Positions 20,765 through 32,381 are shown, counted from the first letter of the stretch. The stretch is 64,000 bases of DNA from Chrysophaeum taylorii (GCA_029834535.1 JAQMWT010000314.1:310001-374000); one strand, 5' to 3'. Notes: generated by a model from the letters alone, not told the origin. Numbers and translations: made by a program.

Positions 20765-23218
20765 ATGGAGCACTCTTACCTGCGATACCGGTCGCTGTGG
20801 GCGACCGGCGTGGTAACGTCGCCGAGCTGCAAGATTGGGGTCGACCACGACAAAGATGAAGAGTTGGTCGTGTGCGGCGCGGTTCGGGACGTCGTGTGGT
20901 GGTCGCCCTCGACCGGGAAACTCGTGCGGACGTTTCGGGGGGAAGTGGAGTCGTCGGGGTTCGAATCGTCCCCAAACGACGGCGGGCGCGGCGAGGTGGT
21001 CGCCGTCGCCGTCCCCGTCGCTACCGACGCCGCCCTCAAACACGCCGTCGCCGTCGCCTACGCCTCGGGGGTTGTGCGGGTGTACCGGGGTCGGGACGAG
21101 GAGGACCGGTTTGAGGTCGAGGGCCACCGCGGCGCCGTCCACGTGCTCCGGTGGTGCCCCGCGGCCTGCTGGCTGTGCTCGGGGGGTGCGAACGGAGAGC
21201 TCGTGTTGTGGGACTGCGTTGGGGAGCGCGGGGCTTGGCGGCTCGCGGGCCACAAGCGGGCCGCGACCGACGTCTGCTTTTTAGGGAGCTGGACTGGCGG
21301 CGGCACGGGACTCCTCGTGTCGGCGAGCCGGGACGCTACGATCAGGGTGTGGGACCGCGACCGCTGCGTCGAAACGATCTCGTGCGAAGCGCCAGCGATG
21401 GGCGTTGACGCGGCCGAGTCTCGCGTCGCTTCCGCCGGCGACGACTCGAGCTTGCGGTTGTGGGAATTTTCCTCGTCGGAGGAAAATCTCGGATCGTCGT
21501 CGTCGATGCGTCGCGCGAGGCCGAGCGAGGCCTGCCAGCAGCTGCGATTCTCGCCGGACGGCTCGAAAATCGGGTGCTTGACCGCGACTTGCCTCGAGGT
21601 GTACGCCGAGCAACGACGCGAAAAAAAAACGAAGAAGCGCAAGCGGAGCCTCCTGGTTCTGGTCGCGACGGTGTTCCCTACCGATCGGCCCCGGAGCTTT
21701 GGGTTTCTTCGAGATTCTGTCGTCGTCTTCGGGACGCGGGCGAACACCCTCGAGATGCGTGGCGTAAACGACGACGACCGCGACGACGACGTTCGGAAGA
21801 TTGGGGTTCTCGGCCACAGATCGGCCGTGCGATCGCTGTCGCTGAGCTCCGACGCGAGGTCGGTGTGCGCCGCGTCCGCGGGAGGCCTCAAGATCTGGGC
21901 GACCGCCTCACCAACCCTCGAACGGAGCTTGGCCGCCGTGAAAAAGGTGCTCTCCGTCTGCTTCGTCCCGGGCGACTCGGAGGTCGTCGCCGGCGCCAAG
22001 GACGGAAGCCTAAGGATCGTCGACGTCGCGAGCGGAATCGACACCGAGGCGACGCCGCCGCACGCGGGGGCTGTCTGGGCGCTCGACGCCGCCATCCTCG
22101 GCAACAAAATCTGCGTGATGTCGGGGGGTGCCGACCGCGAACTCAAGATTTGGCGTCTCGCCAAGTCCCGAACCCTCAAACTAACCAAGACGCTCGACGT
22201 CGAGGACGAGATTTTAGCCGCGCGCTTCGTCTGCGATGTTCGATTCGTCGCCGTCGCGACCCACGACGCCTGCGTCCGGGTCTTCTTCGCCGACACCCTC
22301 AAATTCAAGCTCACCCTCTACGGCCACAAGCTCGGCGCGCTCTGCGTCGACGGAACGACCGACGCTTCCCTCCTCGCGACCGCTTCGGCCGACAAGACGA
22401 TCAAGCTCTGGGGCCTCGAGTTTGGCGACCTCCGACGCTCGATCCTCGCGCACGACGACGCCGTCACGGCCCTCCTCTTCTTCAGAGACACCCACTACCT
22501 CGTCACCGCCTCCAAGGACGGCGCCCTCAAGATGTGGGACGCCGACAGGTTCCTCTGCGTTCAGCACTTCAAGCGCGGCCACGTCGGCGAGGTCTGGGCG
22601 CTGGCGGCCTCGCCCTCGGGAGACAGGGTCTACTCGGGCGGCGCCGACCGCTCGGTGAGGGCCTGGCAGCGCACGGACGAACCCGTCTTCGCGAGCGAGG
22701 AAGCGGAAGCCCGACTCGACGCCGAGCTCCGCGACGACCGCCGAGAAACGCACGCGGCCATCGTCGCGGAGTCATCGGGAGGCCCTTCGGCCGACCGCCT
22801 CGCCGACGCCATCGAGCTCGCGAGAGCGGAGGACGCGAAAACCGACGATCACCACCACCACCACCACCAGCAGCCTTCGGTCCTTTTGCTCGGCCGCACG
22901 ACGGCGCGCTACGTCCTCGACGCCCTCGCGGCCGTCCCCTCCCCCGACCTCGAAACTGCCATCCTCCTTCTCCCCCTCGACCTCCTCACTTCCCTTCTCG
23001 ACTACCTCGCCGCCACCCTCGACGCGACCAACCTCGAGCTCGTCGCGCGCGCCGTCACCACTGCGGTCAAACTCCATCATAAGTCCGTCGTCGCCCACGA
23101 GCCCCTTCGCGCCGTCCTCAACACCCTCCGTCTTTCCCTCCGCGACAGCCTCGGAGCCGAGCGATCCATCTACGGCACAAACCTCGCCGCCCTCAGACTT
23201 GCCGCGTTCACTACATAA
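20765..23218 (+). CDS. WDR3: WDR3/UTP12, small-subunit processome WD40 protein
   Basis: 817 residues, single exon. WDR3 (yeast Utp12/Dip2) is a UTP-B component of the nucleolar U3 processome that matures 18S rRNA. The order fits: YLRY start, a first WD40 propeller (residues ~15-240), a basic hinge near ~280 (REKKTKKRKRS), then a second propeller with diagnostic stretches DTLKFKLTLYGHKL, ADKTIKLWGLEFGDL and AHDDAVTALLF, followed by SGDRVYSGGADRSVRAW and an acidic helix. The C-terminal Utp12 domain (~730-815) includes LETAILLLPLDLL. The protein is a little shorter than animal forms (~940) because linkers are trimmed. A His-rich tract sits at ~698-704. Confidence 0.9.
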   Translation: MEHSYLRYRSLWATGVVTSPSCKIGVDHDKDEELVVCGAVRDVVWWSPSTGKLVRTFRGEVESSGFESSPNDGGRGEVVAVAVPVATDAALKHAVAVAYASGVVRVYRGRDEEDRFEVEGHRGAVHVLRWCPAACWLCSGGANGELVLWDCVGERGAWRLAGHKRAATDVCFLGSWTGGGTGLLVSASRDATIRVWDRDRCVETISCEAPAMGVDAAESRVASAGDDSSLRLWEFSSSEENLGSSSSMRRARPSEACQQLRFSPDGSKIGCLTATCLEVYAEQRREKKTKKRKRSLLVLVATVFPTDRPRSFGFLRDSVVVFGTRANTLEMRGVNDDDRDDDVRKIGVLGHRSAVRSLSLSSDARSVCAASAGGLKIWATASPTLERSLAAVKKVLSVCFVPGDSEVVAGAKDGSLRIVDVASGIDTEATPPHAGAVWALDAAILGNKICVMSGGADRELKIWRLAKSRTLKLTKTLDVEDEILAARFVCDVRFVAVATHDACVRVFFADTLKFKLTLYGHKLGALCVDGTTDASLLATASADKTIKLWGLEFGDLRRSILAHDDAVTALLFFRDTHYLVTASKDGALKMWDADRFLCVQHFKRGHVGEVWALAASPSGDRVYSGGADRSVRAWQRTDEPVFASEEAEARLDAELRDDRRETHAAIVAESSGGPSADRLADAIELARAEDAKTDDHHHHHHQQPSVLLLGRTTARYVLDALAAVPSPDLETAILLLPLDLLTSLLDYLAATLDATNLELVARAVTTAVKLHHKSVVAHEPLRAVLNTLRLSLRDSLGAERSIYGTNLAALRLAAFTT

Positions 23219-23676
23219 TATTTTTATATCCTTAATTCATAACTTCTGACTCAGGTCGGTTGTTGATTTCGGGAATTTATTGCCTGCGACGACGGCGGAC
23301 AGCCGCTTTGCGTGGGATTCGTACGCGCAGGTCGCCGACAAGAGAGAGGAGCTTCATGACCTTCGAGCGCGGTATCATCGCCATGCCTTCGGGGTCATCG
23401 ACGCGACATCGACGAAATGGGGTACTACTACCGACATTCACGGGCTCGCACCCGGGCTGCGACTCGCAGCGTGATTCGCGATGGTGGCGCAGAAAGAGGA
23501 CGAGTGGGATCCTCTACGTCTGGCGCTGACTCGGAAGATCAAGATCCGGGAAGCCAAGGCGCGGAAGCGCTGCTGCGAGATGGCTGAGCGGAAACAAGAA
23601 AGAACTCGCGCGAGCTTCCCTTCCCTTCCCTTGAGCTGCGCCGAAACGCCAGTTTCCCTTTCGGCCTGCCTTTGCC
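23219..23676. other. Intergenic, no recognised feature
   Basis: Short overlapping ORFs only (for example 23280-23474 on the plus strand). It may be the upstream part of the Helitron-type remnant that follows, but no motif is readable. Confidence 0.4.
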
Positions 23677-23937
23677 ATGACGATCAACAAGAACCGGGAC
23701 CAAACGCTCCGCAAGGTCGGCGTCCTCTTGCCCGAGTCACAGCTCTACGTGGCTCTCAGCCGGCCAAGTCGTTTCAAGCCCGAGTACACTGTCTTCTGGC
23801 TCGACGACTCCATTTCACCCCACGTCGCGCAATACCGACAACGCCGCCACGGCGACTACACGCGCAATGTCGTCTACCGCCGCGAGGTCCTCCGGGAGCC
23901 GCCGCCCACTCTCCCGCAGCTGAGTTGTCGAGCGTAG
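23677..23937 (+). mobile_element. Helitron-type PIF1 helicase remnant
   Basis: Codes TINKNRDQTLRKVGVLLPE followed by SQLYVALSRPS and VFWLDDS. These match the last helicase motifs of PIF1-like helicases (TINKSQGQT...VGVYL...QLYVALSR). The same ending occurs in the three minus-strand copies at 30541, 44498 and 45647, which end in a related WVDDS. Only the C-terminal fragment is left. Confidence 0.65.
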
Positions 23938-24149
23938 GGCCCATGGCCGCAGCACCGACACATGCGGGTTTCTACTCTCCTCCGATCGACCCTTTCGACG
24001 AAAGGTTAAAACGTCATGCCCAAGGAAGAGAGAAGGAAAAGGTGAAGCCCCTTTAGAAGGTGTAGGACCAAGCGTACGTACTGGCCTGCTCTTGTCCGAC
24101 CTGACTAAGTCTTCTCCGTTTCCAAAACGAGAAGTAATCACTGTGTTCT

Positions 24150-25552
24150 CAAGGGTAAAAATTCATCACGGCCTGGATATCCTTATCATCGCAGAGGCTC
24201 TCGTCGGCGTAGTCGAGGGCTTTTCCGTTTTGTTTGATTGCGGCGAGGACGACCTCCTTGTCCTTGCGGAGGCTGTCGTCGGCAAAACGGAGCGCCAATC
24301 CATCTAGTTGGACGGCGACGAGCACGACCTTTTCGTCCTTTCGGAGCGTCTCGTCGGCAAACCGGAGCTCTGATATATCTTGTTGGACCGCGACGAGGAC
24401 GACGTCCTTGTCCTTGCCAAGAGTCTCGTCGGCGAACTGGAGCGCTAATTCATCTTGTTGGACGGCGGCGAGGACGACCTCCTTGTCCTTGCCAAGAGTC
24501 TCGTCGGCATACATACGGGAGCGCCAATCCGCGTTGTCGGACGGCGACGAGGACGAAGTCCTTGTCCTTGCGGAGGGTCTCGTCGGCGTATCCGAGCGCA
24601 TCTCCTCATTGTTTGACGGCATCGAGGACAAACTTCTTGTCCTTGCGGAGGGTCTCGTCGGCGTATTCAAGTACATCTCCCGTTTCTTGGACGGCGACGA
24701 GGACGAACTCCTTGTCCTTGAACGAAGGGTTTCGGCGTACACAAGCCCGGATCTATGTTAGGGGACGGCCGGGAGGACGACCTCCCTGTCGCTACGGAAG
24801 GTCTCGTCGGCGTACTTGAGTGCTTCTCAGTTTTGCTTGACGGCGGCTATAGGGCGACCGCCTTGACCTCGTGGAGGCTCTCGAGATCGGCAAACTGGGG
24901 CACTAAACCATCTTGTTGGACGGCGGCGAGGACCACTTCCTCGTCCTTGCGGAGGGTCTGTCTCGTCGGCAAACTGGAGCGCGGATCCATCTTGTTGGAC
25001 GGCGTCGAGGACGACCTCCTCGTCGTTACGAAGGGTCTCGTCGGCAGACCGGAGCGCATTTCCGCTTTCTCGTACGGCGACGAGGACGACCTCCTTGTCA
25101 TTGCGGCGTGTCTCGTGGGCAAACTGGAGTGCAAATCCATATTGCCGGACGGCGGCGAGGACGACTTCCTCGTTGTTGCGGAGCTCGGCGTCGGCGAAAA
25201 ACAGACTCTCGCCACTTTTTTGTTGGACGGCGGCGAGGACGACTTCCTTGTTCTTGAAGACGTGCTCGGCGTCGGCGAAATCGAGCGATTCTCGGTCTCG
25301 TTGGACGGTGGCGAGAAGAACGAGGTTCTTGTCTCTCGTTTGCTCGGGAGATTTAAAGTATCGTGTGCTTGTGAGTTCTGTTGCGAGGTTCTTGTTGACG
25401 CAACAGTCGAAATCACAGCAGAAATTAAGCAAGGCGTCCAACGGCCGCTCGGTCGTTCCGCCGTTCCACTCGTGTGTCACGACTAAGAAGTCTTGAAGAA
25501 AATCGTTTGTCGTTTCTTCTGTGAAAATCAATCGCAACAAAGCATCAAGCAA
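24150..25552 (-). pseudogene. DUF4116 repeat-array gene, decayed
   Basis: About 16 tandem units of ~72 nt, each coding a variant of ALQFADETLRKDKEVVLAAV, the pattern of DUF4116 repeats found in many protists; function unknown. The start at 25552 gives a non-repeat leader of ~90 residues (TEETTNDFLQDF, DALLNFCCDFDC) before the repeats. The frame is lost near 24955 by a 4-nt insertion (ACAG in the GACGAGACC core) and again near 24510 by another (ATAC), with a further disruption around 24740-24860, after which repeat coding continues in other frames. An unseen intron pattern could also explain part of this. It overlaps the end of the membrane-protein remnant next to it. Confidence 0.65.
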
Positions 25553-26855
25553 TTCGTAGTAATTGCGATCCCCGAAACTCAGTTTTTTTTACCTCGCCTT
25601 TTACCAAGTCAGAATTCGCCTCGTTCTTGTCCGATCGTGTTTCGTCGGCAATCGTGCTTAATTCAACTTCCTCGTGAGTCACTATTGAATCATGGTGTCC
25701 CGGTGGCTTTAATAGCTCCGTCGTTGCCTTCAAGATCAAAGTGGGTAATCCATCTGCCAAGGCCAGTAGCAGTATCAGCGGCAATGAGCATAGGGTCACA
25801 AGCACAGTACCCAACGCAAAGAACATGGTCGCGACGGCGCGACTTCTGGAATTTGACTTCCACTCTAGCTTCCGAAGGACAAGCCATCGAGAAAATACGT
25901 ACTCATCCAAATCTTCAAAGGAAGGACCAAATGGGGTCGTTCGCCACAAGATGAAGAAAAAAAAGAGCTATCAACGCGACGACACGCGCGGCAATGCCTC
26001 CATTTTCTGCGGACTTGCTGACTTTCACGCACTTAGCTTTGTCGTCGTGGTACAGGAAAAGATAGACAAAAGTAATGGAAGACACGGCGAGGTATAAAAC
26101 ATAAAAGTGAGCACATCTAGCGTTAGCCGGAATCCAAATACCCTCTAGGTGTGGTGCATAATAAACTACCATACTTTTCACACTTTTCTGGACGGGGATC
26201 GTACTACTCTTTAAGTATTATGACCCCGTACAAATGCATGGTCTCTAATCCGTGAAGTTCAATCCAGGCCCATAGAAGATAGGTCGTCGCCAAATTGAGA
26301 GCCGCGTAGAAGAACTGCCCGTACGCGAACTTTTCATTGAGCCAAGCGTATAAGCCCACCACCTTGCTCCAGTCGACCGACGCGCTGCAATTCGCGTACG
26401 TGCGATCTCGTCAACCGTGGCCCCAAGTAAGCCATTTCCCCTGAAATTCTTGATGACAACGTTTTCATCACACCTATCTTTCCAATCGCGCCGCGTGAAG
26501 ATGGCCGTCGTCAATTCTTTCACGATTACGGCGCAATCGTCAGAAGCTGCTTGTTCAGGGTTACAATCTGTCGCGTCAGCCAATTCAAGTAGGGAACGTA
26601 GATGAGCACGGTCATGAAACACATGACAATCACACATATCGAATACATGGGTCTGTACGTCACATTATGGTATAGCAGCTGCTGAGCGTCGATGATTTGC
26701 GCCAAGGAACTCACATCACCAGGCTGATGATCCTTGCCCAGGAATAAAGGTTGCTCCACCTCATCCATGCTCTCCGGATCCTTGGCCAGGAACGGTTGAT
26801 CCTCGCCTCCCTTGATTTCCGCATCCTCTTCTTCGGTTTTGTACTCGCTCGTCAT
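25545..26855 (-). pseudogene. Multi-span membrane protein gene, broken or multi-exon
   Basis: Successive minus-strand frames code membrane segments in a sensible order. First is a start at 26855 with an acidic leader, a dileucine-like QPLFLGKD stretch and the span ICVIVMCFMTVLIYV. Next come FYAALNLATTYLLWAW (~26260-26310), FYVLYLAVSSITFVYLF (~26050-26110), VVALIALFFLHLV (~25940-25975) and FFALGTVLVTLCSLPLILLLALA (~25750-25830). The frame changes between segments; some changes could be short introns (a GTGTGATG...TTTCAG candidate of 33 nt lies near 26450-26485), but I cannot build a clean model. No family recognised. It abuts the DUF4116 array. Confidence 0.45.
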
Positions 26856-26949
26856 CCAGAGTTAGTAGTCGTCCTATCGATCTCTTCCAATTTTTGTATC
26901 AATTCATGCTTTAGAGAGGCCCAACTCAGAAGATTGAAACGGCCACTCA

Positions 26950-27775
26950 ACGGCCAAATTCGGGATCATCAACGTCTCGAAGACCAACAACCCCACAGCC
27001 GGTATCAAGGCAATCTCGCCCAACGCCACGTCGTCCCGGACATCCTCACCATACTCAATACCTAGGTACAGAGCAACTCTACGACCTCAAAACTCTCGCA
27101 TGGGGTTCGCTCAATACCGCCCACGCCCTCCATCACTCCCACCCGTCGCCTGTCGATCGGCGCGCAGTGCGAGTCTACTCCGAGTACCTCGCTCACGCTC
27201 GAGACATCGACGCCATCATCACCCAGCCGGGCACGGTGCCCCCGCCTGGCTTCTCGGGCCCTGTCGAGCAGCGGCTACGCAGCTACGGCACCGTCGCCGG
27301 CCTCGTCATTGGTGCCTTCGGTGAGGCCAGCGCGGCGGTGCCACCCCCTCGCCAAAACATGCGCAGCGCGCATCGCAGCGCCAGCCTGGGTGGAAAGTGG
27401 CTGTGCCAACTTCACCGAGGCCAAGGCGGCCCAAACTCGCCGTATCTACCTCAAGCGGGGGATCGCCAACGCATTGGGCCGGGCGCGCTGCGCCCTCACC
27501 GCCCTCAGCCATGTTGCCGCCTCGGGCAGCCCCACCCAGGCTGCCCGCGCCCAGCAGGACGTCACACTTCGTACGTCCGGCGGCAGCATGCGCACGACCT
27601 ATGGGCAGGGCCCGTCCTCTCTTCGCCTGCCCCGCGGCTCGGCGATGACCCCGACTAGGCCCCGCATTACCATCTACGCCCCTCGGGCACATCCATGCCC
27701 CCCCCCCCCCCCACAACGCACCGAAACCTTCAAGCACTCACACGCAACCCCTCCCCCTTAGCAGTCGAACTTCAA
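26950..27775 (+). mobile_element. LINE-like retroelement remnant, 3' part
   Basis: The coding remnant runs from about 26950 to 27657 and is clearly the same family as 31296-32268: YLAHARDIDAIITQPGT, GPVEQRLRSYGTVAGLV and GAFGEAS, then SGCANFTEAKAAQTRRIYL and GRARCALTALSHVAASG, ending GDDPD. I place it with the C-terminal region of non-LTR retroelement polyproteins by general resemblance. A C-rich 3' UTR follows, ending near CCTTAGCAGTCGAACTT (27756-27772), the family tail motif. No reverse transcriptase core is visible. Confidence 0.6.
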
Positions 27776-29700
27776 AAAACCCTCGGGGGCTTGCTGGTGG
27801 CCTCTTCAAGTCATTCGCAGCCGTGTCCGCGACACCCCGGGCCTTTGTGGTACCGCTCGGGACTCGGCTAGACGCGCTGCGGCATTTCTCGTCAGTCGTG
27901 TCAAACCCTCGTTTTTAGTTCTTCGCGTCGGTGTCAGCATCGCACACGCAGTGAGTCACGTCCTATTCGATAGGCAGTACGGCCACTGGCTGGTGCGTGC
28001 GCAAAGACTCGCTCGTACCGACGAGCTACGCGATGCCGAAGTTCATGCACGCATGCTCGACGTCAAAAAAGAGCCGACCGTGGCGAGTGTATCGGCAAGC
28101 AATCGCATTTGGACCGACCGACCGACCGATCGATCGATATAAGGCTGCTGTGTAAAAAGCGGAAAGTTGGTTCGTGGCTAAAAGACTCTTCTTCGACCAC
28201 TGACCAACTCGATCGCAAGCTCGGGCCTGTTGGACGCCGGGCTACGAGAGTGTATGGCTTGTAGTTCCGACATCACTGGCATCTTCGCGACAGACTGCTC
28301 TGTGCGTGCGTGACTTCGTGCTCCTAGGTCCGAAGCGGACAGTAGGCCTCGTCTCGGGCGACCCGCGCTGGGACTCGGCGCGTCATTTTTTTTTCGACGA
28401 GGGACGTCGACTCTAAAGCTTGGCTTTGTTTCCGCGAGGCGAAATTCATCCCCTTGATTGCCCGAGACCGAGCTCAGCCCCGAGAAAAACGGCATGATGC
28501 CGCTCGGAAAAAGGCGCCAAAAAGGCAACGTCCGATAATCTCGAGAGAGTGTTCAGGAGGAGTATGGCGGTCACGAGCGAGTAGCCGAGAGGCACACCGA
28601 CACCGAAGACTCGCGGATTACCAAACTCGAGAAAGAAAACAAGTAGACCCGCGAGACGAAGTCGATCGGCGCGAGTCCGACGACGCAATGGTAGACGAGG
28701 CAGGGACGAGCGAGAAGAAGATCGACGAGACGTCCAAAGCCCTTCCCTTTGAAGGATATTCACAAAGTTGCGCGATGAAAGGACTAGAGCGACTGCTTAT
28801 CAGATTTGCCGCCCTGCTCACACTGTTAGAGCAAGTCCCCCTATTTGCTCAACCGAGAGTGCAGGACCGCTCATCTCTTCCGAGACTCCACGAGCGACCT
28901 CGAGACCGTCGTCGGCGCCGCTGGGTTGTTTGTTTGTTTGTCTGTCCCACGAAGCTGCTTTTACGCGGCCGTGTTCGACAATTTCTGCACGCGCAAGCCG
29001 GGCGTTGCTGTAGTTGAAGCAGCAGACACTTTGCCTGATGGCCAATGAAAGGCGTAGTCGCTCTAGGTCGTCCGCGTTCTACGAACGCTCCCATCAATAC
29101 GCGCAGGTCGGCGGCGCGGTTTAACAGGGGAGTGAGTGGTTGGTCGCCATGCGTGGTCGGCGTGACACGCAGCAGTCGCAGGCTCCTCCTCCTCCAGAGG
29201 AGAACTCTTGCGCCTGCCAGTTTACCACGGGGAAAATGAAGCAAGCACGCGAGCAACGCCCGAACAAAAAGGTCGCGCGACGACACAAGAACGCGGAGGA
29301 GGAGGCGCTCAACGCGGCCGAGCGAGAGGCCGCCCCCCCCGATGGCGAGGAATTTTTTCAATCTTCGGAATTTAACGCGCAGCACCTTTGCCGACAGTCG
29401 TGGAGGCCTCGTCTGGAACCGTACTCTTACAACGAATTGACGACGCGACGCCACCGCCCGGGCGGCATCGACGTCCGCGCACCTCGAGCAAGGCCGTAGG
29501 TGCTCGACCTGACGGCGGGGGTGCCCACGCCCAACGCGGGCTGACGCTGCCTAAGCAGCGCTTCGAGCCACTCTTTTCGCTCTGCACTTACTGCGCTCAC
29601 CGCTCTGGGATGGCAGCACGAACGTCGTTCCGGTCGATACCACGCGCGGCGGCGGCTGGACAAAAGTGCATGATCGAAGTGACAGCAACAGGCGCTTCGA
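27776..29700. other. 1.9 kb without recognisable genes
   Basis: Only unrelated short ORFs on both strands (28454-29017 and 29140-29499 on the plus strand are the longest) with Arg/Ser-rich, shadow-like composition. A GACC/GATC-type short run sits at 28120-28140. I see no domain, RNA gene or element end. Confidence 0.4.
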
Positions 29701-29739
29701 GTGAGTGAGGCAACCGTCTCCGATCCAGCGCGGGACCGT

Positions 29740-29930
29740 TGTGCTGTTGCTGCTGCTGCTGCTGCGCAGTCAACGACGACGTGAGCGAGAACGTGTCGCT
29801 GCTACATCACGTTCTCCGCTGCTGCTTCTGCTGCTGCTGCTGCGACGGAAGCGATGTTATCCGAATTGCGCTCGAGTCCGACATGAATCGCATTCTTCTT
29901 CTTCTTCTTCTTCTTCTTCTTCTCGCGGCG
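29740..29930. repeat. (CTG)n and (TTC)n microsatellites
   Basis: CTG-rich runs at ~29740-29765 and ~29818-29845 and a (TTC)n run at ~29893-29925. They create short Leu/Ser/Glu homopolymer ORFs without other coding signal. Confidence 0.85.
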
Positions 29931-30198
29931 CGAGTCTCCAGCTGGAGAGTGAACGCAAGGAGCACTTGCTTGAGAAAATTCTTGCCTCCGCAATCGACGC
30001 GACGTCGACGAACAGGGCCGAAAAGGTTGTAGCTTTATTTGGGAACAAAGACGTCCCTCGTAAGGCCTTCCACGAACCGCCGAATGAGATCGTTGAGAAT
30101 CCGGTCGCTTCAACCGCCCCCGCTTTCAGCTTTGAAGACCCCGTTCGAGAGTGCGCCCTCCACTGTAAGGCTCTGGCGTTTTTAGTCAAACAAGTTCA

Positions 30199-30540
30199 GG
30201 CCAGTAAGTTCGCCAGTAAGTTCACCTGGTCCCAATCTCTAACCCCAGTAAGTTCACCTGGTCCCAGTAAGTTCACCTAGTCCCAATCTCTAACCCCAGT
30301 AAGTTCGGCGTAAGCCCACTCGTGCTCACATCCACTCACCCCACTCTCCTTCGAGCTCGTCGCTCTCACCTCCGCCAATCTAAGCTGCTTTGATCCGTAC
30401 ACGCCGCTAGCCTTTGCGTTCACTCTAAAAACCCCAGTAAGTTCACTTGGTCCCAGTAAGTTCACCTGGTCACTAAGTTCACCTAGTCCCAATCTCAAAC
30501 CCCAGTAAGTTCACCTGGTCCCAGTAAGTTCACCTACAGT
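30199..30540. repeat. CCAGTAAGTTCACCTGGT repeat clusters
   Basis: Two clusters (30199-30312 and 30435-30540), each with about five copies of AGTAAGTTCACCTGGTCCC or close variants, separated by ~120 bp that also recurs at 44280-44390 and 45475-45580. They lie directly past the 3' end of the minus-strand helicase remnant and probably belong to that element. Confidence 0.85.
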
Positions 30541-31190
30541 GCGCGTGTAGACGCCGGGAGGGGGCTTATCGGTATTGCGCAGCACGTGTGGGGTAGGGTG
30601 GAGTCGTCGACTCAGAAGAGGATATCCTCGGGGTTGCCGATCGACAGAGAGCCACGTAGAGCTGGACGTGGCAGAAGACGGGCTTCGCCAAGAGGACGCC
30701 GACCTCGCGGGGCGTCTGGCCCTGGCTCTTGGTGATCGTTTGGCGTCGGCGGGCCTTACGGGATACAGGTTGGAGGAGCCTCGGTGACAACGACACGATC
30801 GATCATGTATCTGGTACCGTTGCAGTGGCCGTGCGACGGGTCGAGGTTGCGAAGACTTTAAGCTCGCGATCAAAGTCAGCATACCGTTGGTTGTCAGGGA
30901 GTTCAAAACTCGACTGTAACGAGCGAGGCGTCGTCTTCCGACCCAACCTAGTCGGCCGAAAAGAACTCCGACGCCTCGTCTCCGGGAAAAAAAGGCCGCG
31001 GTCATGCGCGCGTTGTCAGCATCGACAACATCGTTTCGACGGGGCGTGAGAATGGCGCGCTGAAAGAGCCGCCGCGGGTCGTGGAAATAGTCTGCGAGGT
31101 CGCCGTAGACGGCTTTGAGGATCACTGTCTGGCTCTCGCGCCTACCTGATCCTTACTCTCGCGCATACCTGATCCTTACCCTAAATCGAG
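30541..31190 (-). mobile_element. Helitron-type element remnant, copy A
   Basis: Minus-strand fragments code VYGDLADYFHDPRRLFQRAI then LTPRRNDVVDADNARM, like the PIF1/Helitron helicase segment AILTPKN..V..IN, and further on TITKSQGQTPREVGVLLAK with QLYVALCRSA, the last helicase motifs. The frame is broken between these parts. Copies B and C near 44.5-46.3 kb are about 95% similar by eye, so the family moved recently on the genome's scale. The outer end reads TACCTGATCCTTACCCTAAA before (GACA)n. Confidence 0.7.
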
Positions 31191-31295
31191 GGACAGACAG
31201 ACAGACCCCACAAACCCACCCACATCCTTCATGCTCCCCACACACACCCCCCCCTCTTAGCAGTCGACATTTTAAAGACAGACAGACAGACAGAC

Positions 31296-32171
31296 TGCGT
31301 CCACGGCAGCGTCAAAGAGGCCGGCATCCCAGCCCTGTCGGAGATTTTCGGCATCTTTGCTGACGTCGTCGCCCCTACCATTCACACGCGCCTCTACGGC
31401 CGGTACCGAGGCAATCTCGCCCGACGTCAAGTCGTCCCAGACATCCTCACCACGCTCGACAACAAGGAGCAACTCTACGACATCAAAACCCTCGCTTGGG
31501 GTTCGTTGTACACCGCCCACGCCCTCCATCCCTCCCACCCGTCGCCTGTCGATCGGCGCGCAGCGCAAGTCCACTCCGAATACCTCGCTCACGCCCGCGG
31601 CATCGACGCCATCATCCCCCAGCCGGGTACAGCACCACCGCCTGGCTTCTTGGGCCCTGTCGAACAGCGGCTACGTAGCTACGGCACCGTCGCCGGCCTC
31701 GTCTTTGGTGCCTTCGGTGAGGCCAGCGCGGCGTGCCACGCTCTCGCCCAAACATGCGCAGAGCGCTTCGCTGCGCGAACCTGGGTGACAAGCGGCTGCG
31801 CCAACTTCACAGAGGCAAAGGCGGCCCAAACTCGCCGCATCTACCGTGAGTGGGGGATCGCCAACGCATTAGGCCGGGCTCGCTGTGCCCTCACCGCCCT
31901 CACCCATGTCGCCGCCTCGGGGAACCCCGCCCAGGCCGCCCGATCCCAGCAGGACGTCACCCTTCGTCGCACATACGTCCGGCGGCAGCATGCGTACGAC
32001 CTACGGGCGGGGCCCGTCCTCTCTTCGCCTGCCCCACGCCTCGGCGATGACCCCGACTAGGTCCCGCGTACTTATCTCCGCCCGTCAGGCACATCCCTCA
32101 TACCCCACAAACCCATCCACATCCTTCATGCTCCCCACACGCACCCCCCCCTCTTAGCAGTCGACATTTAA

Positions 32172-32256
<85 letters not shown>

Positions 32257-32268
32257 AACAAACAAACA
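31296..32268 (+). mobile_element. LINE-like retroelement remnant with (GACA)n tail
   Basis: The best-preserved copy: coding starts around DCVHGSVKEAGIPALSEIF and continues through GRYRGNLARRQVVPDILTTL, SEYLAHARGIDAIIPQPGT, RSYGTVAGLVFGAFGEASAA and GRARCALTALTHVAASG to GDDPD (stop at about 32058). The 3' UTR (CACATCCCTCATACCCCACA, TCCTTCATGCTCCCCACAC) ends in CTCTTAGCAGTCGACATTTA, then a long (GACA)n and (AACA)n tail closing with CATCTGTCGATTAGTAGTTA. The 5' side also touches a (GACA)n run at 31268-31295, so it appears 5' truncated into older tail sequence. Confidence 0.65.
32172..32268. repeat. (GACA)n / (AACA)n tract
   Basis: About twenty GACA units then several AACA units. The same tract follows the same TTAGCAGTCGACATTTAAA motif at 45241, so it is the element's own tail rather than a random microsatellite. 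Confidence 0.9.
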
Positions 32269-32381
32269 TCTGTCGATTAGTAGTTAAGATTTTGCAGAAA
32301 TCAATCAGTGATGATAACTTTTTTTTTTGTGTGGCAAGCAAGCGAAAAAAGGAGGGTAAGGAAAAGAGAGTTGGCAGTTGT

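Noticed and set aside
32292-32381. N-terminal extension of the coiled-coil protein
   Set aside because: It starts at the end of the repeat tail; the ATG at 32382 directly begins the coiled coil and has GGGTAAG 22 nt upstream.
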